Source of the DNA: Oceanobacillus neutriphilus
Lineage (GTDB): Bacteria > Bacillota > Bacilli > Bacillales > Amphibacillaceae
DNA length: 64,000 nucleotides
Direction: 5' to 3'
NCBI RefSeq assembly: GCF_014645515.1
Contig: NZ_BMLW01000007.1
Location: 331 to 64,330 of the forward strand
The position numbers and the translations under genes were made by a program. A model generated the notes under the pieces. That model was not told where the DNA came from, searched no databases, and saw only the letters and a list, made by a program, of their open reading frames with translations. Positions 43,687 to 52,715 of this stretch are shown one piece after another. Positions within the stretch are counted from its first letter, which is position 1. Each line of letters opens with the position of its first letter.

Positions 43687-46257
43687 ATGACTATCATTGC
43701 CACTAAATTACATATACCCAGATATCGATTACCCCTTGTAGAGCGCGTACGTCTTTTTCATCGCTTAGATGAAGGGGTGAATTATGAACTTACTTTGATT
43801 GTAGCATCTGCCGGTTATGGAAAAACAACATTGCTCAGTGAGTGGGCGACGATGCTTGGACAACCTGCTGCCTGGGTATCATTGGACCAGAGAGATAATG
43901 ATCCTGCCCGCTTCTGGGAGCATACGATTGCAGCGCTGAAGCTGGCCTGCCCGGAATTTGGTGAACAGGCAGTTCTGCGGAATGCTATAGAAGATACAGC
44001 AGGAGACTCACTGATTGCTGCACTTATCAACGAATTGCATCGTATATCTCAGACGCAGATTATCATATGGGACGACTTCCACCTGATTACGGATTCATTG
44101 ATTCTTAAGGGAGTTGTTTACCTGATTGAACGATTGCCTGCACATACACATCTTTATATTGCAAGCCGGGTACCGCCTGCACTTTCCCTGTCAAAATTAC
44201 GGGCGAATAATAAGCTGAATGGTTTGGAAGCAGATGATTTACGCTTCAATACAGAAGAAACAACTGAATTTTTTAGGAAGAGCTCCGATATGCAACTGTC
44301 TATACAGGAAGCAGCAGCAGTACAAGAACGGACAGAAGGATGGGCAACTGCAATGCGGCTATCGGCCATGTCATTGCCGAAACAGGCTGATTCAGACGTG
44401 CTTATCCAGAAAATGACCGGAATGGAGTGTGATATTTCCGATTACTTTTTGGAAGAAGTATTTTCGCTTCAATCTGAAACAATTCAACAATTTTTAATGG
44501 AGACGTCGATTTTAAACCGGATGACAGGCGAGCTTTGCGAGGCTGTAACAGGAATGATTAAGAGTGAATTATATTTACAGTATTTGGAGCAAAATAGTCT
44601 GTTTCTTGTACCTTTGGATGAGCGTCGGGAATGGTACAGATATCATCATCTTTTTCAGGCATTTTTAATAAGGCAGCTGAAATACAGTGAGCCGCTTGAA
44701 TGGAAAGAGCTGCATATTGCTGCAGGAAAATGGCTGGAAGAAAAAGGATATGCAGATGAGGCAATTGAGCACTATCTGATGGGAAAGGAATATAAATCTG
44801 CACTTTTCCTATTGGAAGAAATGGCTTCTGGAAAAGCTATTAAGGAATGGACAATGCTTGGTGTCTGGCTGAATATTATTCCAGATGCGTTTTTGTTTGA
44901 TAAACCAATCATGCTGCTGACAAAACTTGCTGCTCAATATTTATCAGGACGGACGGAAGCGGCTACGAAAGGATACTGGAAAGCTGTTCAAAAGCTGGAA
45001 CAAGATGTTCATTCTCTTTCCTCTGAAACAAGTCAGATATTACAGGCAGGGTTAGCTTTTCTAACGGCATTCCGCACATTTTTAGATCGGGATTTTGAAT
45101 TCACAGTGCAATATTCAAAGGAATATGTCGAGCAGCATCCTCCGGGAGATTTGTTCGTAGGTTTTGGTAACGACCGGGTTGGTTATCATCCACTTTGGGA
45201 GATTTATGTGTCTGACAGTAGTCTCAAATTGGCTGAACAGGTAGTTATTTCGCTGCTGGATATTTGGTCTGAAACGAAACACGCCCATTTTGTCGCGCAC
45301 CTTCATATCGATTTAGGTAAATTACATTATGAGCGTAATCATTTGAGAGAAGCAGAACGGCATATGCGCTGTGCATATGATATTGGAAAGTCTTGCGATA
45401 ATCGAAGTCTAATGATCATCGCAGAGCTTTGGCTTACCGGCATAGCGGCAGTACAGGGAGAATGGGATACTGCAAATAATAAGATACAAAAATTAGAGAA
45501 ACAAATTATAACAGAAGGGAGTTTGCATTTATCCAAAAGAGTGATATTGTCTCAGGCAATATTAGCGAAAATGCAAGAGGATGAAAAACAGGTTAACCAA
45601 TGGCTGAAAACAAGCGGTTTGAGCTATATGGACGAAATACCGCTCTCTATGACCAGGGAATACAGCTTATTTGTCGTTATTTTGATAGAGCGGGGACAAA
45701 TGGAAAAGGCAGCTGCTTTAATAGAAAGACTATTTCAAATCGAAAATAAAATAGGGAGACAAGGTAACAGAATCCGACTGCTTATTTCTCAGAGCAGGAT
45801 GCTGTCTCTGCAGGGGGAAATTGCACAGTCTATGGATACATTGGAGGAAGCACTTGCTTTGGCCTGCCCGGAAAACTATATTCGTACCTTTGTTGATGAA
45901 GGAGCACCGCTGGGAGAATTATTGGATCAATATATTAAGATACGTCAAAATCAACATCGACAACCAGATAAAAAAGTTCCCTTAACCTACGTGAAACGGC
46001 TGCATCGCCTTATTTTTCCTTTGGGTAAAGAAATGAATAAATCCTCTCTGGAAAATAGCTATAAGCCTTCCATTACGGTAAAGGAAAAGTCTGTTCTCGG
46101 TCTGATGGATAAAGGGCTATCCAATAAAGAAATAGCGGAGGAATTGAATGTTTCTCTATCAACGGTAAAAACACATATTAATAATATTTACAGTAAATTA
46201 CAGGTTAAAAACCGATTGCAGGCGTTGGAAATCGCCAGAGCATATGAATTGTTCTGA
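43687..46257 (+). CDS. MalT-like LuxR-family (LAL) regulator
   Basis: An 856-residue large ATP-binding LuxR regulator. TKLHIPRYRLPLVERVRL starts the STAND NTPase, with Walker A ASAGYGKTTLL (about 40-50), IIWDDFHLI as Walker B, and a winged-helix and arm region. Helical TPR-like repeats follow from about 380 to 740. The C-terminal helix-turn-helix is LTVKEKSVLGLMDKGLSNKEIAEELNVSLSTVKTHINNIYSKL. The inducer and targets are unknown; the neighbouring PTS operon lies upstream but has its own control. The ribosome site is GGGAGTG. Confidence 0.92.
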   Translation: MTIIATKLHIPRYRLPLVERVRLFHRLDEGVNYELTLIVASAGYGKTTLLSEWATMLGQPAAWVSLDQRDNDPARFWEHTIAALKLACPEFGEQAVLRNAIEDTAGDSLIAALINELHRISQTQIIIWDDFHLITDSLILKGVVYLIERLPAHTHLYIASRVPPALSLSKLRANNKLNGLEADDLRFNTEETTEFFRKSSDMQLSIQEAAAVQERTEGWATAMRLSAMSLPKQADSDVLIQKMTGMECDISDYFLEEVFSLQSETIQQFLMETSILNRMTGELCEAVTGMIKSELYLQYLEQNSLFLVPLDERREWYRYHHLFQAFLIRQLKYSEPLEWKELHIAAGKWLEEKGYADEAIEHYLMGKEYKSALFLLEEMASGKAIKEWTMLGVWLNIIPDAFLFDKPIMLLTKLAAQYLSGRTEAATKGYWKAVQKLEQDVHSLSSETSQILQAGLAFLTAFRTFLDRDFEFTVQYSKEYVEQHPPGDLFVGFGNDRVGYHPLWEIYVSDSSLKLAEQVVISLLDIWSETKHAHFVAHLHIDLGKLHYERNHLREAERHMRCAYDIGKSCDNRSLMIIAELWLTGIAAVQGEWDTANNKIQKLEKQIITEGSLHLSKRVILSQAILAKMQEDEKQVNQWLKTSGLSYMDEIPLSMTREYSLFVVILIERGQMEKAAALIERLFQIENKIGRQGNRIRLLISQSRMLSLQGEIAQSMDTLEEALALACPENYIRTFVDEGAPLGELLDQYIKIRQNQHRQPDKKVPLTYVKRLHRLIFPLGKEMNKSSLENSYKPSITVKEKSVLGLMDKGLSNKEIAEELNVSLSTVKTHINNIYSKLQVKNRLQALEIARAYELF

Positions 46258-46341
46258 GGATTATGGAATTACAGTAACTGAAAAAACCGTTAAATAATCT
46301 GACTTTCCATTAACAAATCAGATACCTTTCAAACCAAACTA

Positions 46342-46370
46342 TTGAAAACGATTAATCAATATGGTATAGT
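46342..46370 (+). promoter_or_regulatory. Promoter of the hisS leader transcript
   Basis: -35 TTGAAA (46342-46347), a spacer of 17 bases, then -10 TATAGT (46365-46370). Transcription would begin near 46377, a few bases before the leader-peptide ribosome site AGAGGTG. Confidence 0.75.
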
Positions 46371-46394
46371 AATCCAAAATCAGAGGTGAACATT

Positions 46395-46448
46395 ATGGAT
46401 TCCATCAACGTAATATATTCATTCTCACAATTACATCATATCAGATAG
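46395..46448 (+). CDS. Candidate His leader peptide
   Basis: A 17-codon frame, MDSINVIYSFSQLHHIR then TAG, has ribosome site AGAGGTG and lies directly behind a promoter and in front of a hairpin, a terminator and a histidyl-tRNA synthetase gene. The two adjacent His codons (CAT CAT, 46434-46439) near its end are the expected stall point when charged tRNA-His is scarce. Confidence 0.6.
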   Translation: MDSINVIYSFSQLHHIR

Positions 46449-46551
46449 CCTTGCTAACCGATTTTAAGTTTTAAAAAATCGAATTAGGAAGGCTATTATT
46501 CATGAAATCGCATTTGAATTAAGTTTAACACTTAACTCAAATGCGATTTTT
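46445..46551 (+). terminator. Attenuator hairpins and terminator before hisS
   Basis: Hairpin 1 joins ATAGCCTT (46445-46452) with AAGGCTAT (46489-46496), continued inside by CTAA/TTAG and CGATTTT/AAAATCG. Hairpin 2 joins AAATCGCATTTGA (46505-46517) with TCAAATGCGATTT (46537-46549), extended by TTAAGT/ACTTAA, and is followed by TT: an intrinsic terminator. AAAAATCG of hairpin 1 (46474-46481) can also pair with CGATTTTT of the terminator (46544-46551), an alternative fold. Confidence 0.7.
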
Positions 46552-46576
46552 GTCTATAAAACAGGAGGCCAGGAAA

Positions 46577-47860
46577 ATGAAGAAGATGAATTATCAAAAT
46601 GTAAAGGGAACACAGGATTATTTACCAGAGTCGGAAAGTATACGAAGAAATATCAGAAGGACATTGGAAGATGTATTTATCCAATACGGCTGTCAGCCTT
46701 TGGAAACACCTATCTTAAATTACACGGAATTACTCGCTTCTAAATATGGTGGCGGGGCGGAAATATTAGAGGAAATGTATACTTTAACGGACAGAGGAGA
46801 AAGAGATTTAGCGTTACGGTATGATCTCACTATTCCGTTTGCAAAAGTAGCAGCAATGAATCCGACATTGAAAATGCCCTTCAAGCGGTATGAAATTGGC
46901 AAGGTATTTCGAGACGGGCCAATAAAAACAGGAAGATTTCGGGAATTTACCCAGTGTGATGTGGATATTGTCGGTGTAGACTCACAAATGGCGGAAGCAG
47001 AATTAATGATGATGGCGCTGGATGCTTTCGATAAACTTAGGTTAAAAGTGAACATTCAATATAACAACAGAAAATTATTAACTGGAGTACTTGAACTGTT
47101 TGGTGTAGAAGAAGCCGATATAAACAAAACGGTACTGATATTGGATAAACTTGAAAAAATTGGAGTGAATGCTGTTATAGGCGAACTTAATGAGCTGGGG
47201 TTGTCAGGTGAATCGATTCGTTTGGTCAGGAAGTTTTTGACAGATGAAAATAATACTAATTTCAGCTACTTTGAATCTCTCTCCGTCCAAAATGAAAAGG
47301 TTAAACAAGGACTGCAGGAGCTGAAAGAGCTAAAGTTGTATCTAGATTATCTTGATATCAATGAGCAATGTGTATTTAATCCATTTTTAGCGCGAGGATT
47401 AGAGATATACACAGGTACCGTTTATGAAGTATTCTTAGCCAATCAATCTATTACATCCAGTATAGGGAGTGGTGGAAGATATGATAATGCAATCGGCGGG
47501 CTGATGGGAACGGGTGAGACTTTTTCCACCGTTGGAATCTCTTTTGGACTGGACGTAATTTATACAGCTGTATCTGCATCTGGTGCAGGCAGGAAATCCG
47601 GCAAAGAGATAGATTATTATATTATCCCATTAGGCACACAAAAAGAAGCTTTATTAGTGTCCAAATACTTAAGAGATAAAGGATATAAAGCTGAGGTGGA
47701 GATGGGAAATAAAAAGATAAGTAAAGCGCTGGAAAGAGCGAATAAAGAAAAAATCCGCAATGTTATTATTATTGGAGACAACGAGGTAAAAAATAATCAG
47801 TTTAAGGTGAAAAATATGCTGCTGGGAGAGGAAATTGTAGAGCCATTTCCATTTCTTTGA
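46577..47860 (+). CDS. hisS: Histidyl-tRNA synthetase
   Basis: A class II aminoacyl-tRNA synthetase of about 427 residues charging tRNA-His. Motif 1 region: VKGTQDYLPES. ALRYDLTIPFAKVAA follows. Motif 2 is YEIGKVFRDGPIKTGRFREFTQCDVDIVG. The His-binding loop is FLARGLEIYTGTVYEVF, motif 3 is SGGRYDNAIGG, and the C-terminal domain (YYIIPLGTQKEALLVSKYLR) binds the anticodon. Motif 2 (FREFTQCDVDIVG) is closer to the archaeal/eukaryotic-like HisRS branch than to the standard Bacillus form. The start is ATG 46577, preceded by AGGAGGCCAGGAAA. A leader-peptide attenuator lies upstream. Confidence 0.92.
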   Translation: MKKMNYQNVKGTQDYLPESESIRRNIRRTLEDVFIQYGCQPLETPILNYTELLASKYGGGAEILEEMYTLTDRGERDLALRYDLTIPFAKVAAMNPTLKMPFKRYEIGKVFRDGPIKTGRFREFTQCDVDIVGVDSQMAEAELMMMALDAFDKLRLKVNIQYNNRKLLTGVLELFGVEEADINKTVLILDKLEKIGVNAVIGELNELGLSGESIRLVRKFLTDENNTNFSYFESLSVQNEKVKQGLQELKELKLYLDYLDINEQCVFNPFLARGLEIYTGTVYEVFLANQSITSSIGSGGRYDNAIGGLMGTGETFSTVGISFGLDVIYTAVSASGAGRKSGKEIDYYIIPLGTQKEALLVSKYLRDKGYKAEVEMGNKKISKALERANKEKIRNVIIIGDNEVKNNQFKVKNMLLGEEIVEPFPFL

Positions 47861-47883
47861 ATAAGCTTATTTAAATTTATGAA

Positions 47884-47925
47884 GGCAGGAAACTATTTTG
47901 AGTTTTTTTAAAATAGTTTCCTGCC
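47884..47925 (+). terminator. Terminator after hisS
   Basis: A perfect 16-bp stem, GGCAGGAAACTATTTT with AAAATAGTTTCCTGCC, sits between convergent genes. There is little T tract, but the stem is strong. Confidence 0.75.
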
Positions 47926-47960
47926 AGATACTTCGAATCAAATTTTATTCTAACAGGTTT

Positions 47961-48734
47961 TTAACCCTTCTTTACTCCAACAACACGAAGTCTTTTATAA
48001 TCTGCAATCCATTGGCCATCTTGGTATAGAGTTTCCTTCAGGTTATTTTCTACCTGCATCATTACATGCTCTTGTATAGCTTCCGGCTGATTTTCGAAGA
48101 TATTTCCACAGAACATTTTCATCCAATTCCGCAATCCTTTATCCCCTTCTAAAGGTGTCGGCCGATCGAAATGCTGGGCAAATGTCACGTGGAACCCTGT
48201 TTGCTCCATTAAGGTTGTGTACTCACCGATGCTTGGGAAGTACCAGGGGAATTGGTCTGGTGTATAGGGAATTCCTGCTTTTTTAATCTGTTGGATAATT
48301 TCATTCGTAATCGTTTGAACATTATCTTTACCGCCAAACTCTGCAACAAACCTCCCGGCGGGTTTCAGGCTGTTGTATATGTGTTGGAGTGCCTCCTCAG
48401 GCTGCTTTACCCAATGAAGCGTTGCATTTGAGAAAACAGCATCAAAATCATCTTTGTATTCAAGCTCTAAAATGTCCTTCGCCATAAACGTTATGTCAGG
48501 ATATTTATTGGTTGCCTGATGGACCATGTTCTCCGATTTATCAACACCTGTTATATGTGCACCATGCTGATAGATTTTATTGGCCAGGTCTCCTGTCCCG
48601 CATCCTATATCAAGAATCCGCTCTCCTTCTACAGGGGATAAAAGATCTAATAAATGATCGCCAAGCTTTGATACAAATGAATGATTCCCATCGTACAAAT
48701 CTGCATTCCAAGTATCTTTTACATGATGTTTCAT
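47961..48734 (-). CDS. Trans-aconitate methyltransferase-like enzyme
   Basis: A 257-residue SAM-dependent methyltransferase. RILDIGCGTGDLANKI is motif I, ITGVDKSENMVHQA the acidic loop, and FDAVFSNATLHWVKQPEEAL motif IV, the LHW pattern typical of trans-aconitate 2-methyltransferase (Tam) and relatives. The real substrate is uncertain. It is divergent from a broken LysR gene that may once have controlled it. The ribosome site is AAGGAGGAG. Confidence 0.87.
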   Translation of the reverse strand: MKHHVKDTWNADLYDGNHSFVSKLGDHLLDLLSPVEGERILDIGCGTGDLANKIYQHGAHITGVDKSENMVHQATNKYPDITFMAKDILELEYKDDFDAVFSNATLHWVKQPEEALQHIYNSLKPAGRFVAEFGGKDNVQTITNEIIQQIKKAGIPYTPDQFPWYFPSIGEYTTLMEQTGFHVTFAQHFDRPTPLEGDKGLRNWMKMFCGNIFENQPEAIQEHVMMQVENNLKETLYQDGQWIADYKRLRVVGVKKG

Positions 48735-48879
48735 TTCTGCTCCTCCTTAAAATATAACCCTGAATTCATTTTGTAAGTGTTAATTGTATTATATTGAATT
48801 TGACTTATAATGAAAAATAAAATAATTTATATATTTTAATAACGAATTGTTATTAGTATTTGAGAGGAGAGGCGTCAAA

Positions 48880-49747
48880 GTGGATATTAGATGGTTAAAG
48901 ACCTTTGTTGTTGCAGCGGAGTTTGAGAATTTGAGAAAAGCCTCTGAGGAATTATATCTGACCCAGCCTGCCATTTCAAAGCATATAAAACGTCTGGAAG
49001 AGCATCTTCAAATCGGGTTATTTGAACGAAGCGGGAAAAAAGTGATACTGACAGATGCAGGACACTACTTTCTCCCTTTTTGCCAAAAAGCTAATTTTAA
49101 GCTATGAAGAGGGAATGGAGCATTTTTAATCATGGAAGCAAGGCTATCATCGCAAATTAACCATTGCAGCTGCTCCGCAAATCGCATCCTCCTTTTTACC
49201 TCCGCTATTACGGGCATTTATGGATGAAAATGATGACATAGAAGTACTGATAAATGTTGTGAATTCCTTTGAAATAGGTGATGAAGTGAATGCAGGAAGA
49301 GCTGAGCTTGGATTAACCAGAGTACTTCCTATCCAAATGAATTTAAATACTGAAACAGTACATAACGAACCTGTTTTTCTAGTAGGGGCCAATGTAGGAG
49401 GGAAAATAAACAGCATAAAAGAAAGCCAAGTGTTATTGGATTACCGGCTTATCACTAATAATCATCCGGATTACTGGGATACTTTGTTAAAAGATGTTAA
49501 GAAACATTATCCAAACGTCCGGACGATGGCAGTCAATCAGATAGAAGTAACAAAAAAATTTATTGAAAGTGGTCTTGGTGTTTCCTACTTGCCGATTTCT
49601 ATGGTGAAGGATGAAATAGAAGCGGATAATTTAATAGAAATAAAACCGGAAAAAATAGTAGCACCCGATTCAGAAACGTATGTTTTAACAAAGGTAGAGA
49701 CAGAGGAAGCCAGAAGTTTTATTGCTTTTTTAAAGGAATCATTATAA
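48880..49747 (+). pseudogene. LysR-family regulator with two lesions
   Basis: The GTG start at 48880 follows GAGAGGCG. The N-terminal helix-turn-helix is intact (WLKTFVVAAEFENLRKASEELYLTQPAISKHIKRLEE). At the run of five A (49085-49089) the frame slips and meets a stop. One A less gives KLILSYEEGMEHF, then a nonsense TAA at 49127-49129 (probably a former CAA), then SWKQGYHRKLTIAAAPQIASS and the whole effector domain to 49747. Two independent lesions indicate a true pseudogene of about 289 codons. Confidence 0.88.
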
Positions 49748-49824
49748 AGGATTTAAAGCTGCTAATGGAATTCTGATTAATATTATAACAGTAACAACAG
49801 CATTTTAGTTAAAAGGAAATATTG

Positions 49825-49879
49825 TTGACATAAAACCATTTGGTGTTATATTATAAAGTGAAACCAAAAGGTGTTATAT
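49825..49879 (+). promoter_or_regulatory. Promoter with duplicated ArsR-type operator
   Basis: -35 TTGACA (49825-49830) and a -10-like TATTAT (49849-49854). Two direct copies of AAACC-N4-GGTGTTATAT (49833-49851 and 49861-49879) differ at three bases and each holds the dyad ACC-N4-GGT. They overlap the spacer and the start region of the SRPBCC-ArsR operon, so repression by the ArsR protein is likely. Confidence 0.7.
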
Positions 49880-49904
49880 AAAATGTGAAATGAGGGCTAT
49901 AGAC

Positions 49905-50324
49905 ATGGAAAAACTGAAAGATATAAAACAAACTATTATATTTAATGCGCCTATTGAGAAGGTTTGGGATAAAGTATCCACCTCAGAAGGAATGGCTTCC
50001 TGGTTTATGCCAAATGATTTTGAAGCGGCAGAGGGACATGAATTTACCATTCAATCACCATTTGGACCATCCCCCTGCAAGGTGTTGGAGGTAGATAAGC
50101 CTAACAAAATATCTTTTGCATGGGATATAGATGGATGGGTGGTATCATTTATCTTAAAGGATTTAGGGGATAGTACAGAATTCACACTTATTCACGGCGG
50201 CTGGAAAGAAGCAGAAGCTGTTATCACCAAGGCAAATGAAAAGAGCAGTATTATTAGAGAGAGAATGAATAAAGGCTGGGAAAACATTGTTGCTGAAAGA
50301 CTGAAAAAGGTGGTTGAAGCTTAA
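49905..50324 (+). CDS. SRPBCC (AHSA1-like) protein
   Basis: A protein of about 139 residues with the START/Bet v1-like hydrophobic-ligand fold: [62 protein letters not shown], closing [16 protein letters not shown]. The start at ATG 49905 follows GAGGG. The stop TAA directly precedes the ATG of an ArsR gene. Such pairs are common in Bacilli. The ligand is unknown. Confidence 0.87.
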   Translation: MEKLKDIKQTIIFNAPIEKVWDKVSTSEGMASWFMPNDFEAAEGHEFTIQSPFGPSPCKVLEVDKPNKISFAWDIDGWVVSFILKDLGDSTEFTLIHGGWKEAEAVITKANEKSSIIRERMNKGWENIVAERLKKVVEA

Positions 50325-50657
50325 ATGTCAGCTATAAAAAAACATGATGTGTTCCAAGCTGTTGCTGACCCGACCAGAAGAGAAATTCTGCATCTGCTTT
50401 CCAATCAGAACTTAGCTATTTCAGAGATTACATCTCATTTTTCAATTACCCGGACAGCAGTAGTGAAGCATCTTACTATATTATCGGAGGCGAATCTTGT
50501 TTCCGGGAAAAAGAGTGGCAGAGAAAAAATCTATCATTTACATCCTGAGCCCTTAATGGAGATAAAAAACTGGGTTTCTTATTTCGAGCAGTTCTGGAAT
50601 AATAAGTTGTCCATGCTGAAGTATTTAGTAGAGAACGAGGAAGATAAGAAAGAATAG
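50325..50657 (+). CDS. ArsR-family (SdpR-like) repressor
   Basis: A 110-residue winged-helix regulator: DVFQAVADPTRREILHLLSNQNLAISEITSHFSITRTAVVKHLTILSEANLVSGKKSGREKIYHLH. Metal-binding Cys residues of the classic ArsR are absent, so it belongs to the ligand- or membrane-sensing SdpR-like group. It starts immediately after the SRPBCC stop and presumably represses the operon through the duplicated site at 49833 and 49861. Confidence 0.9.
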   Translation: MSAIKKHDVFQAVADPTRREILHLLSNQNLAISEITSHFSITRTAVVKHLTILSEANLVSGKKSGREKIYHLHPEPLMEIKNWVSYFEQFWNNKLSMLKYLVENEEDKKE

Positions 50658-50763
50658 CAATTTTTAAAGAATGCGCTGATACCGATGGATCAATAGTTCA
50701 TACTTTTATATAGAAAAAAGTAAGATATCATAAATTTTCAGCATATGAAATATAAGATAAAAG

Positions 50764-50795
50764 AAAAAATCTCCGAAGCATAAGGAGATTTTTTT
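50764..50795 (+). terminator. Intrinsic terminator
   Basis: AAAATCTCC pairs with GGAGATTTT around a nine-base loop, followed by TTT. Confidence 0.85.
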
Positions 50796-50849
50796 CTGAT
50801 GTTATTACCAATAAAAATGACCTATTTCATCAATTTGATAATTGTCTTT

Positions 50850-51275
50850 TTATTCCTGCTCACTATATGCTTTAAAGTTATCTAATATCGCCTGCCAGCC
50901 ACTTTTTTGCATCTCTATCGGGTTCTCAGGTTCCGCTTCAAAAACTTCAGTAACCTTTGTCACGTTTCCTTGTCTGGTAAAAGTAATGCTGACTTTCCGG
51001 CCATCTCCAAGTGTATAAGAAATAAATTCATTTGTACTTACCTCATCATATACACCGCTAAAGTCAAATCCAAAACTTCCATCCTTTGCTTCCATTCTAG
51101 TGGTGAATTTTCCACCAGCTCTTAGATCATTTTCAGCATTTGGTGCATGCCATTCATCCGAAGCAAAAGACCACTTTGTTAAATGCTCTGGTTCAGTCCA
51201 ATGGATCCATACTTTCTCAACAGGTGTAAGAACTGTTGCTTCAACGGTTATCATTTCTGGTTTATCAGCTTCCAT
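50850..51275 (-). CDS. SRPBCC (AHSA1-like) protein
   Basis: A 141-residue Bet v1-like protein: ITVEATVLTPVEKVWIHWTEPEHLTKWSFASDEWHAP, GGKFTTRMEAKDGSFGFDFSGVYDEV, and SGWQAILDNFKAYSEQ. It is distinct in sequence from the copy at 49905. The ribosome site AAAAGGAGG lies before the ATG. The ligand is unknown. Confidence 0.87.
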   Translation of the reverse strand: MEADKPEMITVEATVLTPVEKVWIHWTEPEHLTKWSFASDEWHAPNAENDLRAGGKFTTRMEAKDGSFGFDFSGVYDEVSTNEFISYTLGDGRKVSITFTRQGNVTKVTEVFEAEPENPIEMQKSGWQAILDNFKAYSEQE

Positions 51276-51481
51276 TATATAACCTCCTTTTAAAAGTGTA
51301 TTTATATCTATAATAATAACACGCTGTTTTCACCAGTGTTCTCTTAAATACTATTTTAATCAGGAAGATATGTGATAAGATAATTATTTATAAAAGCTTC
51401 ATCGAATATTGGCCGGAACTATCAAAATTCTGCCACAGCCTATATATTGAAGTACAATACTGTTGTGAGAGGAAGAAAAAC

Positions 51482-51994
51482 ATGATAAGAGAAGCAACTG
51501 CAAAAGATTTAGCGGATATTTTAGATATATATAATGATGCCATTCTTCATACTGCTGCGGTATATACTTATAAACCACAGACGATCACAAATAGACAGGA
51601 ATGGTATAAACAAAAAATGGATGCAGGCTACCCAATTCTAGTAAGTGAACAAGCTGGTAAAGTAGCAGGATTTGCAACATTCGGTCCTTTTAGAGACTGG
51701 CCGGCTTATAAATACTCTATTGAACATTCTATTTATGTAGATAAAGGATATCGTAAAAAAGGAATTGCAAGTTCTTTAATGAATGAAATCATTGCAATTG
51801 CCAGAGAAAGAGAATACAAGATGATGGTTGCCGGGATTGATGCAGAAAATGAGAAAAGTATTGCTATGCATGAAAAATTCGGCTTCGTGCATGCAGGGAC
51901 TATAAAAAATATCGGCTTTAAATTTAATCAATGGAGAGATCTGGCTTTTTATCAATTAGAACTAAATGGGCCGGAGAATCCTACGGAAGAATAA
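51482..51994 (+). CDS. Phosphinothricin-type GNAT acetyltransferase
   Basis: A 170-residue GNAT of the Pat/Bar/YwnH type: MIREATAKDLADILDIYNDAI, GYPILVSEQAGKVAGFATFGPFRDWPAYKYSIEHSIYVDKGYRKKGIASSLM (acetyl-CoA loop), and MVAGIDAENEKSIAMHEKFGFVHAGTIKNIGFKF. Members N-acetylate phosphinothricin or methionine sulfoximine, and also act on other amino acids. The herbicide activity itself is not provable from sequence. Confidence 0.88.
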   Translation: MIREATAKDLADILDIYNDAILHTAAVYTYKPQTITNRQEWYKQKMDAGYPILVSEQAGKVAGFATFGPFRDWPAYKYSIEHSIYVDKGYRKKGIASSLMNEIIAIAREREYKMMVAGIDAENEKSIAMHEKFGFVHAGTIKNIGFKFNQWRDLAFYQLELNGPENPTEE

Positions 51995-52157
51995 AGTCAT
52001 TTGCTGTTAAAAGTGACTTTGATTGAAATGAGAAGTATATATAGCGGCTGGGGAAAAGGTAATATAAAAGCTTTCCGGCAGTTTATGCGTATCATTTTTC
52101 ATTAAAAATTATATCAACATGCTTGCATTGAGTAAAAAAAAGAGTTAAGCTATTTTT

Positions 52158-52177
52158 GTAATTGATTAATCACTAAA
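52158..52177. promoter_or_regulatory. TetR operator copy 1
   Basis: GTAATTGATTAATCACTAA with perfect core TGATTAATCA (52163-52172) lies 20 bases before the TetR start codon and matches the sites at 52749 and 53066, suggesting autoregulation. Confidence 0.6.
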
Positions 52178-52196
52178 TTTGGGCAGGTGCACTAAT

Positions 52197-52715
52197 ATGG
52201 CAAAATCAACAAAGGAAAATCGTAAGGAAGAGATCCTGGAGGCAGGATTGGAAGTATTTGCAGAAAAAGGCTACTATAATGCAACTACCGCCCAGGTTGC
52301 GGAAAAAGCAGCTATCTCTCAGCCTTATGTGTTTAGATTCTTCAAAACAAAAGAAGAATTATTTATCGCCGCATTAGATCGGGCATTTGAAAGGATTCTT
52401 CAAACATTTAAAAATGTGGAAGCAAAACCGGATCAGCTTGTTGGAAAAATGATTGAAGCTTATGAGGAGCTGTCCGAGTCACATCCTAATGAAATTGCTG
52501 TGCAGGTAATAGGTATTTCTGTAACCGAAAAGCCTATACAGGATATTGCAAAAAAAGGATTATCTCAAATTAGAAGCTATACTTTGGAAAGATTCAAGAC
52601 TGCCGGAATAAAGGATTCGGAAAGAGAAGCCAGTACGTTTTTGGCGAGAGGAATGCTTTGTAATATATCTTATTTCTTAGACCTTCCCGAGCTTATTGAT
52701 GAGAAAAGAAAATAA
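52197..52715 (+). CDS. TetR/AcrR-family repressor
   Basis: A regulator of about 172 residues: RKEEILEAGLEVFAEKGYYNATTAQVAEKAAISQPYVFRFFKTKEELFIAALD is the helix-turn-helix (residues 9-61). The C-terminal part matches TetR ligand domains (EIAVQVIGISVTEKPIQDIAKKGL). The start at ATG 52197 follows GCAGGTG. Three copies of one palindromic element flank this gene and the NmrA-like gene downstream, the probable regulon. Confidence 0.88.
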   Translation: MAKSTKENRKEEILEAGLEVFAEKGYYNATTAQVAEKAAISQPYVFRFFKTKEELFIAALDRAFERILQTFKNVEAKPDQLVGKMIEAYEELSESHPNEIAVQVIGISVTEKPIQDIAKKGLSQIRSYTLERFKTAGIKDSEREASTFLARGMLCNISYFLDLPELIDEKRK

